From positions 4,056,001-4,120,000 of the forward strand of contig NC_013159.1 in NCBI RefSeq assembly GCF_000023865.1: a DNA stretch of 64,000 nt, written 5' to 3'. The stretch comes from Saccharomonospora viridis DSM 43017 (GTDB lineage: Bacteria; Actinomycetota; Actinomycetes; Mycobacteriales; Pseudonocardiaceae). The notes under the pieces are model-generated. The model had not been told where the DNA came from and made no database searches. It saw nothing but the letters and a program-made list of their open reading frames with translations. Below are positions 42,964-52,424 of this stretch, piece after piece; the first letter of the stretch is position 1, and the number at the start of each line of letters is the position of its first letter. A program made the translations under genes and the position numbers.

Positions 42964-43872
42964 TCAGTTGAACCGCTCCCTCGACGCCAGGTCGCCCCAG
43001 TAGTCGCGCAGGGACTCGAATGCCTCGACGACCTCCTCGAGGGCGCCTCTGCGCAGCGCGTCGAGGATGGCGTGCACGTCGTCGGCCGTGGTGTCGGTGG
43101 CCAGTACCGGGTCCTCGATGAGTTGGACCAGGCCACCGTAGTCGAGCTCGACGGCCGAGTCGGGGTGGAAGCTGTTCAGCCAGCGGTGGGTCTCGGCGAG
43201 GACTCGGGACGGCCCCGCCTCCTCGCCGAGCGCGTCGGTGATCAGCTCCTCGGCCTCCGCGATGCGCGCTCGGGCGTCGACCATCGCCACCCGCCACGAC
43301 ACCTCCCGGATCGGGTCCGACGGTCCCGAGCCGAGCACGATCCTGCGCTGGTCCGGGTCGACGACCGTGAACCACGGCAACGGCACGATCCAGTTGGTGG
43401 ACAACACGTGCATGGTCGACCCGTACAGGTCGCGTAGCGCGCTATGCGACCTGTGCTTCACCTCCTCGACGGTGAGACCGTTCGCCTCGAGGACGGCGGT
43501 CTGGAGAGCGGGAGGGGCGTCGTCGAGGAAGCTGGACAGCGCGGCGGCCGACCTCACCCGGATCTCCAACGGGCACACGAGCGGCTCGCTACCGAGGTCG
43601 ATGGCGTCGTCACTGACCGGCACCTCACCGGGGTCGAGCACGAGCACGTCGGTGCGAAGACTCGGTCCAGGACGTCCGTCGGGCAGCTCGGCGGGCAGGG
43701 CGTGAGCGGAAGAGACCTGTGATTTCAGCCATAGCCACTGTTCGCGCGCGATCGCCTCACCCGGCGTGAGTTCGGATCTCTCCACCGCCGCGAGCAGCGC
43801 ATCATCTGGTGGATCGCCGAAGGATGACAGCGGTTCATACACCCTGAGATAGGCCGCGAACGGTCGAAGCAC
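42964..43872 (-). CDS. conserved protein of unknown function
   Basis: A 302-residue soluble protein without recognised motif. It starts LRPFAAYLRVYEPLSSFGDPP and has a central WIVPLPWFTVVDPDQRRI segment followed by helical acidic stretches. GTG 43872 is chosen because coding character begins there. Its stop is 10 bp from that of the asparaginase gene, which converges on it. No function can be assigned. Confidence 0.7.
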   Translation of the reverse strand: MLRPFAAYLRVYEPLSSFGDPPDDALLAAVERSELTPGEAIAREQWLWLKSQVSSAHALPAELPDGRPGPSLRTDVLVLDPGEVPVSDDAIDLGSEPLVCPLEIRVRSAAALSSFLDDAPPALQTAVLEANGLTVEEVKHRSHSALRDLYGSTMHVLSTNWIVPLPWFTVVDPDQRRIVLGSGPSDPIREVSWRVAMVDARARIAEAEELITDALGEEAGPSRVLAETHRWLNSFHPDSAVELDYGGLVQLIEDPVLATDTTADDVHAILDALRRGALEEVVEAFESLRDYWGDLASRERFN

Positions 43873-44081
43873 CCGTGAATCGTGACACGTCTCGCCCGTT
43901 CGCCGGGCACCGACTGGTCTCTCGGGGACTAAAAGGGGGATACTGTCAGCGGTGGCACACCGTGCCACGTCGCATAAGTACCCTTCGACACGGTACGGTG
44001 TGTTGTAGGAAAAGTAGTCGAGACGACGCGGGGCCGCCGATTTCCCCCGGCCGCCCCGCCCCTGTGCAAGGGGGTCGAGCC

Positions 44082-44267
44082 ATGGGGCGCGGCCGAGCTA
44101 AGGCCAAGCAGACAAAAGTGGCCCGGGAGCTCAAGTACAGCGTTCCCCCCACGGACTTCGATGCACTGCAGCGTGAGCTGTCGGGCAAGTCGTCCAACGA
44201 CAGCCACGAGGACGAGGACCGGTACGAGGACCCGTACGACGACGGGTACGACGATTACCGCCGCTGA
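44082..44267 (+). CDS. DUF3073 protein
   Basis: A 61-residue protein with the basic N-terminus MGRGRAKAKQTKVARELKY typical of DUF3073 and a highly acidic Asp/Tyr/Glu tail. ATG 44082 follows AAGGGGG. The family is actinobacterial and usually close to purM (Rv0810c), function unknown. A very stable terminator follows. Confidence 0.92.
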   Translation: MGRGRAKAKQTKVARELKYSVPPTDFDALQRELSGKSSNDSHEDEDRYEDPYDDGYDDYRR

Positions 44268-44352
44268 TCCGGCACTGACGCGGGGGCGGGTATGGGCGCG
44301 CTCAGATCCGCCCTCGCGTTCGCGCATGCTTTGCATCGAACTGTCCGGGTAG

Positions 44353-44389
44353 GCGCCCGCCGTCTGCACATTGTGCAGACGGTGGGCGC
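44353..44389 (+). terminator. strong terminator after DUF3073 gene
   Basis: A 17-bp stem (44353-44369 with 44373-44389; one G-T pair) closed by a 3-nt ATT loop. Confidence 0.88.
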
Positions 44390-44420
44390 AGGGCCCGTTC
44401 GAATCGACGTTGAGGTGACT

Positions 44421-44426
44421 TAGGCT
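44421..44426 (+). promoter_or_regulatory. -10 element (TAGGCT) for a leaderless transcript
   Basis: TAGGCT ends 6 nt before GTG 44433, with no ribosome site between. Confidence 0.45.
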
Positions 44427-44432
44427 GCCCAC

Positions 44433-45323
44433 GTGAACGCGCGGGTGAGAGTCGGACTCGTCGGCGCGGGGTCGTGGGCCAGGCGAGTGCACGCCCCCGG
44501 TCTTGCCGACCATCCCGACACCGTACTGAGCGCCGTGTGGACCCGCCGGCCCGAGGCTGCGGCCGCGTTGGCGGACGAGCACGGTGCCAGGGCATGCGGT
44601 AGTTTCGCCGAGTTGCTCGAACGGGTGGACGCCGTCGCCCTCGCCGTCCCGCCCTCCGTGCAGCCCGAACTGGCCGTCGCCGCGGCCGAGGCGGGTAAAC
44701 ACCTGATCCTGGAGAAACCGCTCGCCACCAGCGTGGAGCAAGCCCAACGGGTCGCCCGGGCGGTCTCCGAAGCAGGTGTCGTGGCCCTCGTGCTGCTCAC
44801 CCTGCGCTACGCCCGACGTACTCGCGACTGGCTTGCCGAACTCGCCGAAACGGGCGGATGGACCGGTGGAAGCGCCAGGTGGCTGTCGGGTGCGTTACTC
44901 GGCGACCAATACGGACGTGCCGCGTGGCGCCACGAGATCGGCGCACTCGGCGACATCGGCCCGCATGTCTTCGACCTGATGTCCGCTGCTTTGGGTGACA
45001 TCACCTCGGTCGTAGCGGCGCGCTGTGACGACAACGGGCTGTGGCACGTCATGGTGGAACACGCCGGAGGGGCGACGAGCACGGCGAGCCTGGCCTCCCG
45101 CCTGCCGATCATGCCGACGGCCATCGAGTTCGCAGTGTACGGCGAACACGGACTCCGCGTCCTGGGCCGGGAACCCGACTCCCAGGCGGCGTCGTACGCG
45201 GCGCTGCTGGACGACTTCACCGCGATGATCGACAGCGGTGTACGGGAACACCCCTGCGACGTGCACAGGGGTGTTCACCTGCAACGCATCCTGGCCGAAT
45301 GCCACGAACTCGCGGGACGGTGA
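44433..45323 (+). CDS. Gfo/Idh/MocA family oxidoreductase
   Basis: A 296-residue NAD(P)-dependent dehydrogenase-like protein. The Rossmann motif GLVGAGSWARRVHAPGL is at 8-24, the conserved EKP (LILEKPLA) near 87-94 marks the active-site lysine, and GDIGPHVFDL carries the catalytic-type His. It is shorter than the usual 330-390 residues. The substrate is probably a sugar or inositol derivative, unknown. It converges with the transporter operon. Confidence 0.88.
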   Translation: MNARVRVGLVGAGSWARRVHAPGLADHPDTVLSAVWTRRPEAAAALADEHGARACGSFAELLERVDAVALAVPPSVQPELAVAAAEAGKHLILEKPLATSVEQAQRVARAVSEAGVVALVLLTLRYARRTRDWLAELAETGGWTGGSARWLSGALLGDQYGRAAWRHEIGALGDIGPHVFDLMSAALGDITSVVAARCDDNGLWHVMVEHAGGATSTASLASRLPIMPTAIEFAVYGEHGLRVLGREPDSQAASYAALLDDFTAMIDSGVREHPCDVHRGVHLQRILAECHELAGR

Positions 45324-45331
45324 CGGCCCAC

Positions 45332-46846
45332 TCACCCGGTGGGTGTCTTCGCGCGACGTCTGGACCTCACCACGCCGCGCAGCACGGGCCAAAGCAGGAT
45401 CAAAGCGACGATCACGTAGACCACCGCCGCCATCGGCGAGTTCACCAGGCCGGTGAGGTCGCCGTTGCTGATCTGCAAAGCCCTACGCATCTGCAGCTCG
45501 GCGGCGGGCCCGAGGATCACGCCGATGACCGCGGGCAGCACGGGTAGCCCGAACCGGCGCATCGTGAACCCGATCACGCCGATCGCGAACAACAGCAACA
45601 GGTCCAAAACCTGCCCTCCCACGGCGTAGGCGCCGACCGAGGCGAAGAACAGGATCCCCGCGTACAGGTACGGCCGAGGGATGTGCAGCAGCTTCGCCCA
45701 CAACGGCGCCATCGGCAGATTGATCACCAACAGCAGGACCAACCCGACGAACAGGCTCGCCACGAGCGCCCAGACCAGGTCGGCCTCGTGTTCGAACAGC
45801 AACGGCCCGGGTTGGATGCCGTACTGCTGGAACGCGGCCAGCATCACCGCGGTGACCGCCGTGGTCGGCAGGCCGAGCGTGAGCATGGTCGTCATGGTTC
45901 CCGCCGCCGAGGCGCTGGCCGTGGACTCCGGACCCGCCACCCCTTCGATGGCCCCGTTGCCGAACTCGTCCTTGCGCTTCGACAACCGCTTCTCGGTGAT
46001 GTAGGACAAGAAGGTCGGGATCTCGGCACCACCGGCTGGGATGGCCCCGAACGGGAAACCGATCGCCGGGCCGCGCAGCCACGGCTTCCAGGTGCGGCGG
46101 AGGTCGGCGGCACCGAGCCACGGCCGTCCGGCCGGCAGCGGCCGTTCGGGTTTGTTCCGCAGGTGCGCCGCCACCCACAGGGCCTCGCCGACGGCGAACA
46201 GCCCCACCGCGACGACCACGACGTCGACGCCGTCGGTCAAGTGCAGGGAACCGAACGTGAGTCGGGCCTGGCCCGTCATCTGGTCGAGTCCGATGAGTCC
46301 TATGGTCAGCCCCACCAGCAGCGACGCGAACCCGCGGATGCGCGAACGACCGAGCACGGACGTGACGGCCACGAACGCCAACACCATCACGGCGAAGTAG
46401 TCGGGCGCGCCGATCCCGACGGCCAGCGACGCCACTATCGGAGCCAACAGCACCAGCGCGATCGTGCCGATCAGGCCACCGACGAAATTGCCGATCGCGG
46501 ACGCCGCGAGGGCCTGCGGGGCCCGACCGCGTTTGGCCATCGGATACCCCTCGATGGCGGCCACCACCGAGGCGCTCTCCCCAGGGGTGTTGAGCAGGAT
46601 CGACGTCGTCGACCCGCCGAACATGCCGCCGTAGTAGATCCCGGCGAACATGATGAACGCCCCCGTCGGCTCCAACCCGTAGGTGACGGGAAGCAACAAG
46701 GCCACGGCCATCGCCGGACCGATGCCCGGCAGGACACCGATGGCGGTGCCTCCGACGACACCGACCGCGGCGAACAACAGGTTCGCCGGGGTGAGAGCGG
46801 TGCCGAAGCCGTCGACCAGGTTCGACAAAGACGATGCGAAGTCCAC
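45332..46846 (-). CDS. tctA: tripartite tricarboxylate transporter large permease TctA
   Basis: A 504-residue membrane protein with about eleven helices and the TctA marks [40 protein letters not shown] and [15 protein letters not shown] (reads [14 protein letters not shown]). GTG 46846 lies 2 nt after the tctB stop. With TctB and the periplasmic TctC it imports tricarboxylates or related dicarboxylates. Confidence 0.93.
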   Translation of the reverse strand: MDFASSLSNLVDGFGTALTPANLLFAAVGVVGGTAIGVLPGIGPAMAVALLLPVTYGLEPTGAFIMFAGIYYGGMFGGSTTSILLNTPGESASVVAAIEGYPMAKRGRAPQALAASAIGNFVGGLIGTIALVLLAPIVASLAVGIGAPDYFAVMVLAFVAVTSVLGRSRIRGFASLLVGLTIGLIGLDQMTGQARLTFGSLHLTDGVDVVVVAVGLFAVGEALWVAAHLRNKPERPLPAGRPWLGAADLRRTWKPWLRGPAIGFPFGAIPAGGAEIPTFLSYITEKRLSKRKDEFGNGAIEGVAGPESTASASAAGTMTTMLTLGLPTTAVTAVMLAAFQQYGIQPGPLLFEHEADLVWALVASLFVGLVLLLVINLPMAPLWAKLLHIPRPYLYAGILFFASVGAYAVGGQVLDLLLLFAIGVIGFTMRRFGLPVLPAVIGVILGPAAELQMRRALQISNGDLTGLVNSPMAAVVYVIVALILLWPVLRGVVRSRRRAKTPTG

Positions 46847-46848
46847 GG

Positions 46849-47409
46849 CTACAGCACCTCCATCAGGGGACCACCGGGCAGGGACACACCCAACAGCTCG
46901 TTGAACAGGAACCACGTCACCACCGACAGCACCGCGGCGATCAGCGGGTCGCGCACCGGGTTACGGCTGCCCAACGCGTACGCGGCGCCCCAGAACATCA
47001 GCGCCGACGAAGCGGGGAAGCCGAGGAGGTCGATCAGCGCGGCGTTGGCAAGGAACGCACCGGACAGCAACAGCACCGTTCTCATGTCGGTGGGCATCGA
47101 CAGGTCGATGTCCTCACCGGCCTCGGCCTCACCCCGTCCCCCACGGAGGACGTCGCGGGCCAACAGCGCCGAGACCACGAGCAGAAGCGTGCCCACGATC
47201 ACCGGCACGGCCTTGGGACCCAGAGGACCACGCTGGGCGAAGTCGGTGGGCAGGGTCAGCGCGTCGACGAGGACGAGCACCCCGAGAGCGAACAGGAACG
47301 CGCACAGCCCCAGTTCGGAGTGTTCCCGCCACCAGCTGCGCCGGGAATCCTCGGGGGAGGTCCCCTCGACGGTGGACAGGTCGGTGGCGTTCTCGGTGGA
47401 CGAGTTCAT
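46849..47409 (-). CDS. tctB: tripartite tricarboxylate transporter small permease TctB
   Basis: A 186-residue protein with four membrane helices after a ~33-residue cytoplasmic tail, the size and topology of TctB. ATG 47409 overlaps the tctC stop (ATGA). It lies between tctC and tctA in the canonical order. Confidence 0.88.
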   Translation of the reverse strand: MNSSTENATDLSTVEGTSPEDSRRSWWREHSELGLCAFLFALGVLVLVDALTLPTDFAQRGPLGPKAVPVIVGTLLLVVSALLARDVLRGGRGEAEAGEDIDLSMPTDMRTVLLLSGAFLANAALIDLLGFPASSALMFWGAAYALGSRNPVRDPLIAAVLSVVTWFLFNELLGVSLPGGPLMEVL

Positions 47410-48389
47410 GCCAGCCCCAACTCCTTCAGCACCTCCGCGACCCGGTCACTCTCCCCCTCGAGGAACTCCTCGAACTCGGCGCCGGTGGAGAACGCGTCAC
47501 CCCAGCCGTTGACGCGCAGTGCCTCCTGCCACTGTTCGGTGCCGTGCATCGCGGTGAACAGGTCGATCAGCTTCTGCCGATCGGTGTCCGACAGCCCGGG
47601 TGGCGCGACGATCCCGCGCCAGTTCGTGAAGCTCACGTCGACGCCGACCTCCTGCAAGGTCGGCGCGTCGATACCGGGAACCCGTTCCGGGCTCGTCACG
47701 GCCAGCGCCCGCAGTTCGCCCGCCTCGATCTGGTCGCGGGTCTCCCCGATACCGGACACTCCGAACGCGACCTTGCCCCCGAGCACCGACGCCATCAGTT
47801 CACCGCCGCCGTCGAAGGGCACGTAGGTGACGTCCTTCGGATCGATGCCGACGGCCTTGGCCGTCAACATCGGCGCGAGATGGTCCGGGCCTCCGGGGGC
47901 GGAGCCGCCACCGACGGGCAGAGCGCCCGGATCGGTTTTCCAGGCGTCCAGCAGGCCATGGATGTCGCGGTAGGGCGAGTTCTTCGCCACCACGATGATG
48001 TCCGCTTCCTCGGTGAGCTTCGCGATCGGCGTCGTGTCCCCAAGTGTGGACGGCGACGAGTTCGTGTAGACGGACCCGACGACACCGAGGCCCATGGACA
48101 TCGCCAGTTTGCCGTTGCCACGTTCACTGACCAGCCGTCCGAGTGCCACCGTGCCGCCCGCTCCGGGGAGGTTGAACACCTCCGTGGGGCCGTTCAGGTC
48201 GTTGTCCTCGATCACTCTCGCGGCGGTACGCGCGGTGATGTCGTAGCCACCGCCGGGAGTGTTGGGCACCATCAGTCGCAGACCACGGATGCGTGAACTC
48301 CCCTCGTCACCACCCGAGGAGACCAGCGGGGGCACGAGGAGGACGAGTAGTGCCGCGCCGAGTACCGCGAGCCACGTCTTCGGTTGGCG
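47406..48389 (-). CDS. tctC: tripartite tricarboxylate transporter substrate-binding protein TctC
   Basis: A 327-residue exported binding protein of the Bug/TctC family: signal segment WLAVLGAALLVLLVPPLV, then LMVPNTPGGGYDITAR, FNLPGAGGTVALGRL, VPFDGGGELMASVLGGKV and WRGIVAPPGLSD. TTG 48389 has GAGG 6 nt upstream and begins the signal peptide; longer starts lie in the promoter region shared with the divergent kinase gene. Confidence 0.9.
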   Translation of the reverse strand, partial: RQPKTWLAVLGAALLVLLVPPLVSSGGDEGSSRIRGLRLMVPNTPGGGYDITARTAARVIEDNDLNGPTEVFNLPGAGGTVALGRLVSERGNGKLAMSMGLGVVGSVYTNSSPSTLGDTTPIAKLTEEADIIVVAKNSPYRDIHGLLDAWKTDPGALPVGGGSAPGGPDHLAPMLTAKAVGIDPKDVTYVPFDGGGELMASVLGGKVAFGVSGIGETRDQIEAGELRALAVTSPERVPGIDAPTLQEVGVDVSFTNWRGIVAPPGLSDTDRQKLIDLFTAMHGTEQWQEALRVNGWGDAFSTGAEFEEFLEGESDRVAEVLKELGLA

Positions 48390-48548
48390 CAATTCCCACC
48401 TCGCTGTGAGCAGGGTCGATCGTGTCAGCGGGCCATCGTGCACGAACGGCCCGGCGACGTCGCGGTTACGGACGTAACGCTCGTTGTGGTCTTTGTGGTC
48501 ACGCCGACCGCGGGACCGGAGAGGGTCCACCGGTGTCATAGTGAGCGA

Positions 48549-50132
48549 GTGGGCGGCAAGGGATCACTGGCGCGGCAGCTGCTCGGCTGGCACCTGTCGT
48601 TGGTGTTCGCGCTGCTCGGCTGCGTCACCGTGTACTCGGTGATCCAGTCCAACCACGACTTCGTCACCAACGAGGGGCGGGACCTGCTGTCGGTGGCGGA
48701 GAACGTGGCCGCCGTCCCGGGGGTTCGGGAGAGTCTCTCCGACCCGGTGAACCGGGACCCGCTGCCGAGTTTCGCCGAGAGCGCCCGTAGCCTGTCCGGA
48801 GCCGACTTCGTCATCATCGCCGACCCGGACCGGGTGGTGCTGACCTCGCCGGACCCGGCGCAGCTTCGGACGCGACTGCCGCTCGGGGACAGCACCGTGC
48901 CCCAGGGACGATCCTGGGTCGGCGAGGTGGACGGTTCGCTCGTCGCCCACGTTCCCGTACTCGATGATCGCGGGCAGATGATCGGCATCGTCGCCGCGGG
49001 CAAAGCCACACCAGGTTTCCTCGAGGGCCTGACGAACCGGCCCGGCGACGCGCTCGCGCTACTCGGTATCGCGCTCGTCCTCGGTGTCACCGGCTCCCTG
49101 TTGCTGGCGTGGCGGGTGAAACGACAGACGCTCGGCCTGGAACCCCGGGAGATCACCGGCTTGGTGGAGCACCGGGAAGCCCTCCTGCACGGCATCAAGG
49201 AAGGTGTCGTCGCGCTCGATCAGCAGCACCGCATCACCCTGGTGAACAAGCAAGCGCGGGAGCTTCTCGCGCTGCCCGACGACTGCGTGGGCACCGCCGT
49301 GGCTGATCTCGACGTCGGTGGCCGCCTACGCGACGTGCTCACCGGACAGTCCAGTGGCGACGACCAGATCGTGCTGCGAGCGGGCCGGGTGCTGGTGTTG
49401 AACCGGATGCCGGTGTACCGGGGTTCCCGCCGACTCGGCGCCGTGGTGACGTTGCGGGACAGGACCGAGCTGACGACGTTGCGGGAGGAGCTGGCGGCCG
49501 CTTCGCGCACCACGGACACCCTGCGCGCGCAGGCCCACGAGTTCTCCAACCGGATGCACACCATCGCCGGGCTCATCGAACTCGGTGAGTACGACGAGGC
49601 ACGCAACTACGTGAACCTCGTCAACCGAGTCCACGGGCAGTGGCACGACACCGTGAGCGCTCGCGTCCAGGACACCGCCGTGGCCGCGTTGCTGATCGCC
49701 AAGGCGAGTCTCGCGGCCGAACAGGGGGTGGGACTGCGCCTGACCGAGGACAGCCACCTGTCCGAAGTCGACGAGAGCCTGTCGACGGACCTGGTGACCG
49801 TGGTGGGCAATCTCGTGGACAACGCACTCGACGCGGTGCGCGGCGCACCCGAGGCCTGGATCGAGATCGACGTGCGCGAACGGGACGGCGCGGTGTCGGT
49901 GGTGGTCCGTGATTCGGGTCCGGGCGTGGCACCCGAGATCGCGACCGAGGTGTTCACCCACGGCTTCACCACGAAAGCGGCCGAACACGGGGACAGTCGT
50001 GGCCTCGGCCTCGCGCTCACCAGACAGGCGTGCCGTCGCAGGGGTGGCCGGGTGGAATTGCGCAATGACGGTGGTGCGGTGTTCACAGCGGTCTTGCCGT
50101 ACGGGAGGACACCGAAGAAGGTGTCACCGTGA
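48549..50132 (+). CDS. DcuS/CitA-type sensor histidine kinase
   Basis: A 527-residue sensor: membrane helix near 12-32, an extracellular PAS-like citrate/C4-dicarboxylate-sensing domain (FVIIADPDRVVLTSPDP...VGIVAAGK), second helix near 178-198, a cytoplasmic PAS, the H box RAQAHEFSNRMHTIAGLIELG, N box NLVDNALDAV and G boxes DSGPGV and GLGLALTRQ. GTG 48549 is preceded at 6 nt by CATAGT, a possible leaderless promoter. It is divergent from tctCBA and most likely senses the transported acid. Confidence 0.9.
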   Translation: MGGKGSLARQLLGWHLSLVFALLGCVTVYSVIQSNHDFVTNEGRDLLSVAENVAAVPGVRESLSDPVNRDPLPSFAESARSLSGADFVIIADPDRVVLTSPDPAQLRTRLPLGDSTVPQGRSWVGEVDGSLVAHVPVLDDRGQMIGIVAAGKATPGFLEGLTNRPGDALALLGIALVLGVTGSLLLAWRVKRQTLGLEPREITGLVEHREALLHGIKEGVVALDQQHRITLVNKQARELLALPDDCVGTAVADLDVGGRLRDVLTGQSSGDDQIVLRAGRVLVLNRMPVYRGSRRLGAVVTLRDRTELTTLREELAAASRTTDTLRAQAHEFSNRMHTIAGLIELGEYDEARNYVNLVNRVHGQWHDTVSARVQDTAVAALLIAKASLAAEQGVGLRLTEDSHLSEVDESLSTDLVTVVGNLVDNALDAVRGAPEAWIEIDVRERDGAVSVVVRDSGPGVAPEIATEVFTHGFTTKAAEHGDSRGLGLALTRQACRRRGGRVELRNDGGAVFTAVLPYGRTPKKVSP

Positions 50133-50812
50133 TCCGAGTGTTGGTGGTCGACGATGACTTCATGGTGGCGAAGGTGCACAGCGGTTACGTGAACCGCACA
50201 CCGGGTTTCACCGTGATCGGCGCGGCGCACTCGGGGACGGCGGCGCTGCGCATGGCACGCGACGAACGTCCCGACCTGATCCTGTTGGACATCTACCTGC
50301 CCGACATCGACGGGCTCACCGTCCTGCGGGAACTACGGGCCGACCCGGCGACCGTGGACATCGACGTCGTCGTGATCACCGCGGCCCGGGACGTGGACAC
50401 CATCCGGGGTTCGTTGCACGGCGGGGCGTTGCACTACCTCATCAAGCCGTTCTCGTACGCGGTGCTGCGCGATCAGCTCGACCACGTGAGTTCACTGCAC
50501 CGGAAACTGGAACGACTGTCGGCGCGACCCGCCGCCGCGCAACACGAGGTCGACGACGTGTTCAGTGGACGTCCCCGGCGCACGGCATCGCTGCCGAAGG
50601 GACTCACCGAGCAAACGGCGGCTCTGGTGCGGACGGCGCTGACCGAACACCCGGAGGGGCTGTCGGCGACCGAATGCGCCCACGTCACCCGACTCTCCCG
50701 GCCGAGTACCCGGCGGTACCTGGAGCATTTCGCGGAAACCGGCCAGGCCGAGGTGCGGTTGCGTTACGGCGGTACGGGCCGCCCCGAACGCCGTTACCAC
50801 TGGCGGGGATGA
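50129..50812 (+). CDS. DcuR/CitB-type response regulator
   Basis: A 227-residue regulator with receiver residues Asp8-Asp10 (VVDDD), phospho-acceptor Asp54 (LLDIYLPDIDG) and Lys in YLIKPFSY, followed by a helix-turn-helix with LSATECAHVTRLSRPSTRRYLEHF. GTG 50129 overlaps the kinase stop (GTGA). It should switch on tctCBA across the 159-bp shared promoter region. Confidence 0.9.
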   Translation: MIRVLVVDDDFMVAKVHSGYVNRTPGFTVIGAAHSGTAALRMARDERPDLILLDIYLPDIDGLTVLRELRADPATVDIDVVVITAARDVDTIRGSLHGGALHYLIKPFSYAVLRDQLDHVSSLHRKLERLSARPAAAQHEVDDVFSGRPRRTASLPKGLTEQTAALVRTALTEHPEGLSATECAHVTRLSRPSTRRYLEHFAETGQAEVRLRYGGTGRPERRYHWRG

Positions 50813-50882
50813 CGTCCAAGCCGCTGCCGATGAGAGTCGGATGACGACCACCGCGGGCGGGGACGCGGCCCGGCGTGACCGG

Positions 50883-51308
50883 TCATTCGTCCCACGGCCT
50901 CCGCTCGCGTTTGAGCCGGCCCCGCCGTTTCTTGTCCGCCAGTCGACGTTCCTGCGACCCCCTCGTCGGCTTGGTGGGGCGGCGCTTCTTCGGCGGCGGC
51001 GCGGCCGCCTGTCGCAGGATCGTCACCAACCGCTCTCGCGCGGCACGGCGGTTCGCCAACTGTTCGCGGTGTTCACTCGCCGCGATGGTCAGCACGCCAC
51101 CGGAGAGCCTGCCCCGCAACCGGGCGAGCAAGCGTTTGCGCAGGTCGTCCGGCACGGACGCAGAGTGCGCCACGTCGAACGACAGCTCCACCCGCGACGA
51201 CGTGGTGTTCACGCCCTGCCCACCCGGGCCGGAGGCGCGGGAGAACCGCTCCGACAACTCCGCTTCCGGGATCACCCAACGCGGGGTGACACGCACCGCC
51301 TCGCCCAT
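50883..51308 (-). CDS. arfB: peptidyl-tRNA hydrolase ArfB (YaeJ-type ribosome rescue)
   Basis: A 141-residue release-factor-like protein that frees stalled ribosomes. It has the catalytic GGQ (29-31) in SGPGGQGVN and a Lys/Arg-rich C-terminal tail that enters the mRNA channel. It follows purM on the same strand by 15 bp. Confidence 0.93.
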   Translation of the reverse strand: MGEAVRVTPRWVIPEAELSERFSRASGPGGQGVNTTSSRVELSFDVAHSASVPDDLRKRLLARLRGRLSGGVLTIAASEHREQLANRRAARERLVTILRQAAAPPPKKRRPTKPTRGSQERRLADKKRRGRLKRERRPWDE

Positions 51309-51323
51309 CGACGTCGCGTCGAC

Positions 51324-52394
51324 CTAGAACCGCGGATGGTCCCCGATCAACGACACCCGCGACGCGTCCGGATCGTCCGAAGCGCGCACCTCGCCCAACA
51401 CCCAGGCGGGCACATGACGGGCGGTCAACATCGCAAGCGCCCTGTCCACGTCCTCGGGCGACACGACGACGACCATGCCGACGCCCATGTTGAACGTGCG
51501 TTCCATCTCGGCCCGCTCCACGCGACCCCGCTGCGCGATCAGAGCGAACACCGGATCGGGGGTCCATGTGTGCCGTTCGAGCTGTGCGACCACACCGTGA
51601 GGCAGCACCCGCTCCAGGTTGGTCTGCAGCCCGCCGCCGGTGATGTGCGCGAACGTGCGCACCTCGGCCTCGGCGATCAGGGCGAGACAGTCCTTGGCGT
51701 AGATGCGCGTGGGCTCCAGCAGCTCCTCGCCGAGCGTGCGACCGAACTCCTCGACATGCCCTTCCAACGGCATCCGAGCGATGTCGAGCAACACGTGCCG
51801 CGCCAGCGAGTACCCGTTCGAATGCAATCCCGTGGACCTCAGGCCGATCACCACGTCGCCGGGGCGCACCAGGTCCGGTCCGAGCACGGCCGACGCCTCG
51901 ACCACGCCCACACCGGTGGCGGACAGGTCGTAGTCGTGCTCACCCATCATGCCCGGATGTTCGGCGGTCTCCCCGCCGAGCAACGCGCAGCCCGCGCGCA
52001 CGCACCCCTCCGCGATACCGGACACGATCGCCTCGATCTTCTCCGGCACGACCTTGCCGACCGCGATGTAGTCCTGCAGGAACAGCGGTTCGGCCCCGGT
52101 GACCACGAGATCGTTCACCACCATCGCCACCAGGTCGATACCGACGGTGTCGTGTTTGTCCAACGCCTGTGCGATGGCGGTCTTGGTGCCGACGCCGTCG
52201 GTCGACGACGCGAGCAGCGGCTCCGTCCAACGTCCCGTCTTGAGCGCGAACAATCCGGCGAAACCACCGACACCACCCACCACCTCGGGCCTGGCCGCCC
52301 TCGTGGCATGGGGTTTGAGCAGCTCGACGGCTTTGTCTCCGGCATCGATGTCGACACCGGCAGCGGCATACGTGGCGCGCGCGGACTCGCTCAC
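51324..52394 (-). CDS. purM: phosphoribosylformylglycinamidine cyclo-ligase
   Basis: A 356-residue AIR synthetase of purine synthesis. Marks are ASSTDGVGTKTAIA, DLVAMVVNDLVVTGAEPLFLQDYIA, LLGGETAEHPGMM, ITGGGLQTNLERVLP and FNMGVGMVVVV. It follows purF by 30 bp. Confidence 0.97.
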   Translation of the reverse strand: MSESARATYAAAGVDIDAGDKAVELLKPHATRAARPEVVGGVGGFAGLFALKTGRWTEPLLASSTDGVGTKTAIAQALDKHDTVGIDLVAMVVNDLVVTGAEPLFLQDYIAVGKVVPEKIEAIVSGIAEGCVRAGCALLGGETAEHPGMMGEHDYDLSATGVGVVEASAVLGPDLVRPGDVVIGLRSTGLHSNGYSLARHVLLDIARMPLEGHVEEFGRTLGEELLEPTRIYAKDCLALIAEAEVRTFAHITGGGLQTNLERVLPHGVVAQLERHTWTPDPVFALIAQRGRVERAEMERTFNMGVGMVVVVSPEDVDRALAMLTARHVPAWVLGEVRASDDPDASRVSLIGDHPRF

Positions 52395-52424
52395 GGAAGC
52401 GGCTCCATCCTCACTTCGTAACGG

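Noticed and set aside
45683-47512. 609-codon open frame on the plus strand
   Set aside because: It lies opposite tctA and tctB, both clear family members; the Arg/Gln-rich translation is typical of a shadow frame.
50841-52421. 526-codon plus-strand frame
   Set aside because: Antisense to arfB and purM, which carry catalytic motifs.
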